A stretch of 6,726 bases of DNA, taken from contig MNYI01000239.1 in assembly GCA_001873945.1 (NCBI GenBank), positions 1 to 6,726 of the forward strand, given 5' to 3'. Below are positions 1 through 5,371 of this stretch, piece after piece (position 1 is the first letter of the stretch; each line of letters begins with the position of its first letter). The position numbers and the translations under genes were made by a program. Below the pieces are notes generated by a model. The model did no database searches. It was not told where the DNA came from and saw only the letters and a program-made list of their open reading frames with translations. This DNA comes from Candidatus Desantisbacteria bacterium CG2_30_40_21. GTDB taxonomy: Bacteria; UBA9089; CG2-30-40-21.

Positions 1-807
1 GCAAGGATAATTGATGGACTTGGATTGGTGGAGAAGCAATTAACAACCTTGATAAATTCCTCTCATCAGGGCAAGATATTAAGGGAGGGTGTCTCTTGCG
101 TGATTGTTGGCAGGCCAAATGTTGGCAAATCCAGCCTTCTTAATACCCTTCTTGGTGAGGCAAGGGCAATTGTTACCCATCTTCCGGGCACAACTCGTGA
201 TATTATTGAAGAGATAATTGATATTTCTGGCATTCCCTTGAGGATTGTAGATACAGCCGGGCTGCGGGAAACGATTGATATTATAGAAAAAGAGGGTGTG
301 TCAAGGGCATGGAAGGCAATAGAAGGGGCAGATGCTATTTTGTTGGTATTAGATGCCTCGTGCCCACTTACGCATGAGGATTTATTGATTATCGAAAGGC
401 TGAAGGAACAATCGTGTATCGTTGTTCTGAATAAATGTGATATGAAAAACGAAATTGATATGGTACAATTAAAACGGTTATTCCCTGATAAGCCGATGGT
501 TCATATCTCTGCTATAAATGGTCAGGGAATGGAGGGATTAAGGGATGCGATCAAAGGGTTGCTGCTGAATGGACAGATAAATATTGGTGAAGGGGTAATG
601 GTGAGTAATGTTCGGCATATAGATGCCTTAAAAAAGGCGTTATCAGCTATTCTTCGGGCAAAGGACACATTCAAGAATAACCTATCCATAGATATTATTG
701 CTGTTGACTTGCATGATGCCTTGCTTTGCTTGAATATACTCGTGGGGGAAATAACTACAGAGGATATTCTGGATGCTGTGTTTTCAAGGTTTTGTGTTGG
801 GAAGTAG
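1..807 (+). pseudogene. 5'-truncated mnmE copy A (G domain and C-terminal helices only)
   Basis: The frame starting at base 1 encodes residues 191-458 of the intact MnmE at 2074-3450, with identical protein sequence. The N-terminal formyl-THF/dimerisation domain and the first part of the helical domain are missing. All GTPase motifs remain: GRPNVGKS P-loop, TTRD, DTAG and NKCD, plus the C-terminal FCVGK with its conserved cysteine. No promoter or ribosome-binding site is visible. The earliest in-frame start-type codons are TTG at 25 and GTG at 28, without a good Shine-Dalgarno site. MnmE dimerises through the missing N-terminal domain, so a product would not be expected to work normally. I call it a gene fragment made by duplication. 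If the upstream sequence supplies a fused start it could still be expressed. Confidence 0.85.
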
Positions 808-890
808 GGGCAAGGAGAGGGAAATATGGGGGAAGAAATGGAACATTATCCTGCCCCATTTCAGCAATTCTCATTATGGATTTTCAGATT

Positions 891-919
891 CACCACAGAG
901 ACACGGAGACACGGAGACA
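891..919 (+). repeat. Octamer (GGAGACAC-type) repeat element, copy A
   Basis: A short array with 8-nt periodicity (AGAGACAC, GGAGACAC, GGAGACA) is introduced by CACCAC. It is cut at 919/920, where the next unit begins abruptly with GCAAGG. Arrays of this type are found scattered between genes in many environmental bacterial genomes. Reading frames through it give peptides such as HHRDTETRR, which are not real proteins. Confidence 0.85.
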
Positions 920-1726
920 GCAAGGATAATTGATGGACTTGGATTGGTGGAGAAGCAATTAACAACCTTGATAAATTCCTCTCATCAGGGCAAGATATTA
1001 AGGGAGGGTGTCTCTTGCGTGATTGTTGGCAGGCCAAATGTTGGCAAATCCAGCCTTCTTAATACCCTTCTTGGTGAGGCAAGGGCAATTGTTACCCATC
1101 TTCCGGGCACAACTCGTGATATTATTGAAGAGATAATTGATATTTCTGGCATTCCCTTGAGGATTGTAGATACAGCCGGGCTGCGGGAAACGATTGATAT
1201 TATAGAAAAAGAGGGTGTGTCAAGGGCATGGAAGGCAATAGAAGGGGCAGATGCTATTTTGTTGGTATTAGATGCCTCGTGCCCACTTACGCATGAGGAT
1301 TTATTGATTATCGAAAGGCTGAAGGAACAATCGTGTATCGTTGTTCTGAATAAATGTGATATGAAAAACGAAATTGATATGGTACAATTAAAACGGTTAT
1401 TCCCTGATAAGCCGATGGTTCATATCTCTGCTATAAATGGTCAGGGAATGGAGGGATTAAGGGATGCGATCAAAGGGTTGCTGCTGAATGGACAGATAAA
1501 TATTGGTGAAGGGGTAATGGTGAGTAATGTTCGGCATATAGATGCCTTAAAAAAGGCGTTATCAGCTATTCTTCGGGCAAAGGACACATTCAAGAATAAC
1601 CTATCCATAGATATTATTGCTGTTGACTTGCATGATGCCTTGCTTTGCTTGAATATACTCGTGGGGGAAATAACTACAGAGGATATTCTGGATGCTGTGT
1701 TTTCAAGGTTTTGTGTTGGGAAGTAG
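920..1726 (+). pseudogene. 5'-truncated mnmE copy B (G domain and C-terminal helices only)
   Basis: This is a second copy of MnmE residues 191-458, identical in protein sequence to copy A and to the intact gene. It keeps the P-loop, TTRD, DTAG, NKCD and terminal FCVGK motifs and lacks the N-terminal domain. Its reading frame is open upstream through the octamer repeat into the tail of copy A. This gives a 317-residue chimeric frame from an ATG at 773, which has only a weak AGAGG about nine bases upstream. The first 55 or so residues of that frame are shadow translation of non-coding sequence. I treat the locus as a duplicated gene fragment. Any transcript from it would be antisense-complementary to the 3' half of mnmE mRNA. 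Confidence 0.85.
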
Positions 1727-1838
1727 GGGCAAGGAGAGGGAAATATGGGGGAAGAAATGGAACATTATCCTGCCCCATTTCAGCAATTCTCATTATGGAT
1801 TTTCAGATTCACCACAGAGACACGGAGACACGGAGACA
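920..1838 (+). repeat. 919-bp repeat unit, copy B (direct to A, inverted to C)
   Basis: This is the second tandem unit, identical to 1-919. It is also the left arm of an inverted repeat with 1964-2880. Copies A and B share two more bases (CA at 918-919 and 1837-1838) than copy C. The left junction joins octamer repeat to mnmE codon 191 with no evident microhomology to the sequence that precedes this codon in the intact gene. The right junction continues as CACAGAGG, which looks like the natural end of an octamer element. Confidence 0.95.
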
Positions 1839-1845
1839 CAGAGGA
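1810..1845 (+). repeat. Octamer (GGAGACAC-type) repeat element, copy B
   Basis: The array matches 891-919 but continues for another partial octamer (ACACAGAGG). That ending resembles the copy at 6613-6642, which finishes in GCACAGAGAAG. It therefore looks like the least interrupted of the three elements associated with mnmE copies. Confidence 0.8.
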
Positions 1846-1963
1846 AAATCGAAGGACAAATCTCTTATTTGAATGTGGCTGAACGCAGATTTTTGGAAAT
1901 TTGAAGCATTATTCTGTAAATTTATAAAAATTTGCATTCCGTCAGCTTGTTATTTTAAATTAT
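1839..1963. other. 125-bp unique spacer (loop of the large inverted repeat)
   Basis: This AT-rich sequence lies between the two inverted arms and matches nothing else in the window. It forms most of the core of the gene-free stretch 1727-2073, whose remainder is the duplicated 3' flank of mnmE. It contains two AAATTT blocks (1918-1923 and 1928-1933) separated by ATAA. I see no convincing ORF, promoter or intrinsic terminator with a U-tract. Confidence 0.7.
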
Positions 1964-1990
1964 TCTCCGTGTCTCCGTGTCTCTGTGGTG
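1964..1990 (-). repeat. Octamer (GGAGACAC-type) repeat element downstream of mnmE, copy C
   Basis: Read on the minus strand, the array starts CACCACAGAGACAC, repeats GGAGACAC, then stops at GGAGA and continues into AT-rich sequence. It is opposite in orientation to the element at 1810-1845, and the two lie 118 bp apart. Confidence 0.85.
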
Positions 1991-2880
1991 AATCTGAAAA
2001 TCCATAATGAGAATTGCTGAAATGGGGCAGGATAATGTTCCATTTCTTCCCCCATATTTCCCTCTCCTTGCCCCTACTTCCCAACACAAAACCTTGAAAA
2101 CACAGCATCCAGAATATCCTCTGTAGTTATTTCCCCCACGAGTATATTCAAGCAAAGCAAGGCATCATGCAAGTCAACAGCAATAATATCTATGGATAGG
2201 TTATTCTTGAATGTGTCCTTTGCCCGAAGAATAGCTGATAACGCCTTTTTTAAGGCATCTATATGCCGAACATTACTCACCATTACCCCTTCACCAATAT
2301 TTATCTGTCCATTCAGCAGCAACCCTTTGATCGCATCCCTTAATCCCTCCATTCCCTGACCATTTATAGCAGAGATATGAACCATCGGCTTATCAGGGAA
2401 TAACCGTTTTAATTGTACCATATCAATTTCGTTTTTCATATCACATTTATTCAGAACAACGATACACGATTGTTCCTTCAGCCTTTCGATAATCAATAAA
2501 TCCTCATGCGTAAGTGGGCACGAGGCATCTAATACCAACAAAATAGCATCTGCCCCTTCTATTGCCTTCCATGCCCTTGACACACCCTCTTTTTCTATAA
2601 TATCAATCGTTTCCCGCAGCCCGGCTGTATCTACAATCCTCAAGGGAATGCCAGAAATATCAATTATCTCTTCAATAATATCACGAGTTGTGCCCGGAAG
2701 ATGGGTAACAATTGCCCTTGCCTCACCAAGAAGGGTATTAAGAAGGCTGGATTTGCCAACATTTGGCCTGCCAACAATCACGCAAGAGACACCCTCCCTT
2801 AATATCTTGCCCTGATGAGAGGAATTTATCAAGGTTGTTAATTGCTTCTCCACCAATCCAAGTCCATCAATTATCCTTGC
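1964..2880 (-). repeat. 917-bp repeat unit, copy C (inverted arm, 3' end of intact mnmE)
   Basis: The reverse complement of this interval matches 1-917 and 920-1836 over its whole length by inspection. It is the only copy whose coding part continues upstream into a full gene (codons 1-190 at 2881-3450). It is therefore the likely source of the two plus-strand copies. Confidence 0.95.
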
Positions 2881-3450
2881 AATATCTATTTCCTCCAGCT
2901 CTTCCTCTGAAAAATCAAGCAATGCCTCGACATGGGTAAGCAGGTCTATTAACCCTGTGCGAAGAAGGTTGACATCCCTTGAAAGTCTGCCATCAAGCTG
3001 ACTCAAAGCCACTTTAAGGGATGCATCTGTTTTTGCCCGAATAATATCGATTACTGCCTCTGCTTGTGCAAGGTCTATCCTGCCATTCAAGAATGCCCTT
3101 CTGGTAAATTCCCCTGGCTGGCTAAGTCTGGCACCCATAAGAATTGTTAATTCCAGAATCCCTTGCAACACAATACTGCCACTATGAGCATTTATTTCCA
3201 CAACATCCTCACGGGTATAGGTATGGGGACTTCGCATGATGGAGACAAGAACTGTATCAATAATTTGTAGTGTTTCTGGATGGACTATTTTTCCGTAATG
3301 AATAGTGTGGGATTTTGCGGTTAATATATCTATCTTGCCCTGAAATATCAATGAGATTATATCCATGGACATTTGCCCGCTTAATCTAACAATCCCGATA
3401 CCCCCCTCGCCAATAGGGGTAGATATAGCTGTAATTGTGTCATGGAACAT
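2074..3450 (-). CDS. mnmE: tRNA modification GTPase MnmE (TrmE), 458 aa
   Basis: MnmE works with MnmG on the wobble uridine (U34) of certain tRNAs, installing a carboxymethylaminomethyl-type group at C5 in a GTP- and K+-dependent reaction. The N-terminal formyl-THF-binding/dimerisation domain (about residues 1-118) opens with DTITAISTP and GGIGIVRLSG. A helical domain is split around a Ras-like G domain (about 216-378). Visible G-domain motifs are P-loop GRPNVGKS (227-234), TTRD (254-257), DTAG (274-277), NKCD (334-337) and SAI (360-362). The protein ends in FCVGK, matching the family's C-[IV]-G-K ending with the catalytically important cysteine (C455). Length is normal for the family. I chose ATG at 3450, not GTG at 3459, because the GTG lies inside the AAGGTG ribosome-binding site and the family starts just before the DTI motif. 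The next gene upstream is the SWIM gene, same strand, 124 bp away across a long hairpin. Codons 191-458 are duplicated at 1-807 and 920-1726. Confidence 0.97.
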   Translation of the reverse strand: MFHDTITAISTPIGEGGIGIVRLSGQMSMDIISLIFQGKIDILTAKSHTIHYGKIVHPETLQIIDTVLVSIMRSPHTYTREDVVEINAHSGSIVLQGILELTILMGARLSQPGEFTRRAFLNGRIDLAQAEAVIDIIRAKTDASLKVALSQLDGRLSRDVNLLRTGLIDLLTHVEALLDFSEEELEEIDIARIIDGLGLVEKQLTTLINSSHQGKILREGVSCVIVGRPNVGKSSLLNTLLGEARAIVTHLPGTTRDIIEEIIDISGIPLRIVDTAGLRETIDIIEKEGVSRAWKAIEGADAILLVLDASCPLTHEDLLIIERLKEQSCIVVLNKCDMKNEIDMVQLKRLFPDKPMVHISAINGQGMEGLRDAIKGLLLNGQINIGEGVMVSNVRHIDALKKALSAILRAKDTFKNNLSIDIIAVDLHDALLCLNILVGEITTEDILDAVFSRFCVGK

Positions 3451-3456
3451 AATTAA

Positions 3457-3462
3457 CACCTT
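3457..3462 (-). promoter_or_regulatory. Ribosome-binding site of mnmE (decides the start)
   Basis: On the minus strand AAGGTG lies six bases before ATG at 3450. The alternative GTG start at 3459-3457 is part of this site and would itself have no properly spaced Shine-Dalgarno sequence. This supports the 458-residue product over a 461-residue one. Confidence 0.7.
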
Positions 3463-3466
3463 TGCA

Positions 3467-3571
3467 GATAGGCTGAAGGCTGAAGGCTGAAGGGAAGAAA
3501 ATGCTCCAACAGTCTATCTTTCCCTTCCGTCTTTTCCCTTCAGCCTGAATACCTTCAGCCTTCAGCCTATC
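3467..3571. repeat. Imperfect long hairpin of GGCTGAA heptamers between the SWIM gene and mnmE
   Basis: The left arm is GATAGG followed by CTGAAGG heptamers starting at 3473, 3480 and 3487. Bases 3467-3486 pair perfectly with 3552-3571 (20 bp). After an 8-nt bulge (3544-3551), 3487-3496 pair with 3534-3543 (10 bp), leaving a loop of about 37 nt. The element begins four bases past the TAA of the SWIM gene and ends four bases before the mnmE Shine-Dalgarno site, so it fills nearly the whole gap. It has no U-tract, so it is not a classical intrinsic terminator. In a read-through transcript it could fold, affecting mRNA processing or mnmE translation (inference). It resembles a dispersed palindromic repeat. 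Confidence 0.85.
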
Positions 3572-3574
3572 CTC

Positions 3575-5242
3575 TTATACCAGCGGAGATATTTCCTCTA
3601 CCAACATCTTTTTTTTGGCATTTTGCTTGATTAACCGTTTAATATATCGTTCCCATGTTTGTTTTTCATCCAATTGATGGTAGATACCCTTTATATCCTT
3701 TAGATGTTCTGCGGCAAGATGATAATCCTCGCGGCGTTTCAGAGCAATGTAATAGTTAATAAGCTTTTTGAAGAGTGAGATAGCCTCTTTTGGCTTTATG
3801 GTTTTGGCTGCATTGGCTACTCTGGTAATATCCTTTGTTGATTGATTTGGGGCCATTGCCAGCTTGATACATGAATTGATATCCCCTTCATTGAGAAAGG
3901 CATTTATCAGGGTATGGCATTTGCCTGTCTTACTCAGGAAAACAAGAATCTTATTTCTGGTGCCTTCCCATGAATGTGTTTCGTTTGATAGTTTTTTTAT
4001 CTTTTCATAGATTTCAAGGTCATCCCGTTCCTCAAAGTAAGAAATATAAATATCAAGGGCTTTTTCCCTTTGATTATGATTTTCGCATAATTCTGCCAGT
4101 TTCTTTTTCATAAGCAATTTCGGGTACTTCCCTGTCTCATCTTCAATGGCTCGATTGTAGTATCGTATAGCCTCATCTATCCTGCCTAATGATTCTAATT
4201 TATCACACAATCGCAAGCAAATACGCCATGAATCAACCTCTCCTCTGGCAAGACTGATAAATTTATCATCCTTTGCCTCTTTCTGATACATCTCTAATAA
4301 AAGCTCCACTACCTTTTCGCGATCATATTCAATTGGTTTTGCTGGATCATGATACTCTGATAATTTCCCTTTGCACAACTCTTCTACAAACTGATATTCC
4401 ATGTGTTCAGTACAATTGTCTGCAATAAGTTCCATCATTGAATGAGCAAATCCATGTGTTTCTTTGACATAGAGTTCAAATATCTGACTGAATAAATCTT
4501 TTTTCTCTTCAAGGGTTTTTAGTGTTCTGGACAGGCATCCGGAATAGATATGAATACACTCTTCCAGAAAATCACTCAATATGCCTGTAGAATCATCCAC
4601 CACACCATATCGTTCAAGTCCTTTTAAGATAAGTGCTTGTAATACCTTTGCTGCATCAGGGTAATTTTCCTGAGCCATATAATTGATGGACATATCGTGA
4701 AATTTTTTCAGTTTTTCAAGGAGTTCTTGTGTCTGTTGAATGCCAGTTGAAGGGACACGATAAAAATCCTCATATCTTTTGCTTTTTTCCTGTGTTGTTT
4801 CATAGAGATATTTTTCATCAACATTTAGCTTTTGAATAATACATGGATCATTTTTCACCATTTCTAACAGCATGGTTACTAATTCATAATTAGACTTTTT
4901 GGAGAGGATAAACTCAATGTTTTCTAATCGTTTGAATGTATTTTGTGCCCGTATCCAGGTATAAAGAAGGGCAAAGGCATGTTTGCAATAACTGCCGCCA
5001 TAAGGGCAGTTACAGGTGCTTTGAATTTTTTCTTCCTCTACGACTACTTTTGTCTTGTATGCTTCAATCCCACTTCCACCAATTTCACCAACAATAGTCT
5101 TGCCCCAGACCATCTGATTTTTTACTCGATTTTCTCTGGAATAATTGCTGCCAGCTATGCGAGTATGTTCTTGTCCAATCTTTTCTAATTTTTCTTCTGT
5201 CAAATCCATAAATTCTGGAGAGACCTGATATGATTCTGCCAT
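3575..5242 (-). CDS. SWIM zinc-finger protein with helical TPR-like solenoid, 555 aa
   Basis: The specific function is not recognised. Residues 77-88 form a SWIM zinc-binding motif, CxCx6CxH (C77, C79, C86, H88), followed by HAFALLYTW, typical of the segment after the SWIM histidine. SWIM fingers bind zinc and are thought to mediate DNA or protein contacts. The N-terminal 70 residues include a beta-rich stretch (VWGKTIVGEIGGSG) of the kind that often precedes the finger. Residues from about 105 to 540 appear almost wholly alpha-helical, with TPR-like helix pairs, clearest near 187-212, 343-377 (GRIDEAIRYYNRAI) and 378-412 (REKALDIYISYF). I see no signal peptide, membrane segment, helicase motif or nuclease motif, so it should be cytoplasmic. 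ATG at 5242 follows AAGGAG with six bases of spacing. A strong promoter lies upstream, so it can be transcribed independently of rnd. A scaffold or nucleic-acid-binding adaptor role is inference. Confidence 0.85.
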   Translation of the reverse strand: MAESYQVSPEFMDLTEEKLEKIGQEHTRIAGSNYSRENRVKNQMVWGKTIVGEIGGSGIEAYKTKVVVEEEKIQSTCNCPYGGSYCKHAFALLYTWIRAQNTFKRLENIEFILSKKSNYELVTMLLEMVKNDPCIIQKLNVDEKYLYETTQEKSKRYEDFYRVPSTGIQQTQELLEKLKKFHDMSINYMAQENYPDAAKVLQALILKGLERYGVVDDSTGILSDFLEECIHIYSGCLSRTLKTLEEKKDLFSQIFELYVKETHGFAHSMMELIADNCTEHMEYQFVEELCKGKLSEYHDPAKPIEYDREKVVELLLEMYQKEAKDDKFISLARGEVDSWRICLRLCDKLESLGRIDEAIRYYNRAIEDETGKYPKLLMKKKLAELCENHNQREKALDIYISYFEERDDLEIYEKIKKLSNETHSWEGTRNKILVFLSKTGKCHTLINAFLNEGDINSCIKLAMAPNQSTKDITRVANAAKTIKPKEAISLFKKLINYYIALKRREDYHLAAEHLKDIKGIYHQLDEKQTWERYIKRLIKQNAKKKMLVEEISPLV

Positions 5243-5248
5243 TACAAT

Positions 5249-5254
5249 CTCCTT
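5249..5254 (-). promoter_or_regulatory. Ribosome-binding site of the SWIM gene
   Basis: AAGGAG on the minus strand lies six bases before the ATG at 5242. It is a strong site that fixes this start. Confidence 0.8.
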
Positions 5255-5277
5255 TATATAGTAAATATATAATAAAC

Positions 5278-5296
5278 ATTCAGCTGCCAGCTGAAT
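5278..5296. promoter_or_regulatory. Perfect palindrome in the 5' UTR of the SWIM gene (possible operator or RNA hairpin)
   Basis: ATTCAGCTG, one central C, then CAGCTGAAT: nine-base arms with no mismatch. It would lie about 20-40 nt downstream of the predicted transcription start and about 24 nt before the Shine-Dalgarno site. It could be a dimeric repressor site or a leader hairpin. It also belongs to the heptamer element that continues to 5314, so it may simply be a mobile repeat. Confidence 0.5.
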
Positions 5297-5314
5297 ACTG
5301 AATGCTGATAGCTT
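5284..5314. repeat. CTGNNNN heptamer array upstream of the SWIM gene
   Basis: CTG recurs every seven bases: CTGCCAG (5284), CTGAATA (5291), CTGAATG (5298), CTGATAG (5305), then CTT (5312). The CTGAATA heptamer also occurs at 3545-3551 inside the hairpin on the other side of the SWIM gene. This suggests that both belong to one repeat family. Confidence 0.6.
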
Positions 5315-5322
5315 ATTTATAT

Positions 5323-5351
5323 AATATACCAGAAATTTTCAAAAATGTCAA
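5323..5351 (-). promoter_or_regulatory. Sigma-70-like promoter of the SWIM gene
   Basis: On the minus strand the -35 hexamer is TTGACA (5351-5346, perfect). A 17-bp spacer (5345-5329) ends in TGG, giving an extended -10 of the TGn type. The -10 hexamer is TATATT (5328-5323, one mismatch to TATAAT). Transcription should start near 5316, leaving a leader of roughly 70 nt. The promoter lies 20 bp past the rnd stop codon. Confidence 0.75.
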
Positions 5352-5371
5352 GGTTGGATTTTCAGTCAGTA

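Larger units (their letters stand above)
1..919 (+). repeat. 919-bp repeat unit, copy A (direct tandem with copy B)
   Basis: Bases 1-919 recur at 920-1838 with a constant offset of 919, no indel and no substitution that I could find. The first 917 bases also recur on the minus strand at 2880 down to 1964. The unit carries the last 268 codons of mnmE with the stop codon, then about 83 bp of unique 3' flank, then an octamer-repeat tail (891-919). It starts at the first base of the window, so its left flank is unknown and more copies may precede it. Confidence 0.95.

Noticed and set aside
804..820. GCAAGGA at 810-816 matching the first seven bases of the unit, as a recombination microhomology
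   Set aside because: The second match is not at a unit boundary, so it cannot explain the junction. It is probably chance.
726..929. Small frames at 726-929, 1645-1872, 1692-1904 and 1955-2155
   Set aside because: They are shadow frames over the mnmE 3' end and the octamer repeat. The same peptide appears in each copy only because the DNA is duplicated.
1891..1990. Possible CRISPR-like or direct-repeat array around the octamers
   Set aside because: The octamers are contiguous with no spacers, there are no cas genes, and the period is only eight bases.
1727..2073. Intrinsic terminator for mnmE or for copy B
   Set aside because: Apart from the giant inverted repeat, only weak stems (such as AAATGG/CCATTT) are visible and none is followed by a U-tract.
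1..2880. Insertion sequence or transposon carrying the mnmE fragments
   Set aside because: There is no transposase, no terminal inverted repeats on the 919-bp unit and no visible target-site duplication. The unit ends inside a gene at one side and in an octamer array at the other.
3451..3459. GTG start at 3459 giving a 461-residue MnmE
   Set aside because: The GTG is inside the AAGGTG Shine-Dalgarno site, and ATG at 3450 matches the usual family start just before the DTI motif.
4943..5188. Plus-strand frame of 81 codons opposite the SWIM gene
   Set aside because: It lies wholly antisense to a gene with a clear zinc-finger motif, has no family features and no ribosome-binding site that stands out.
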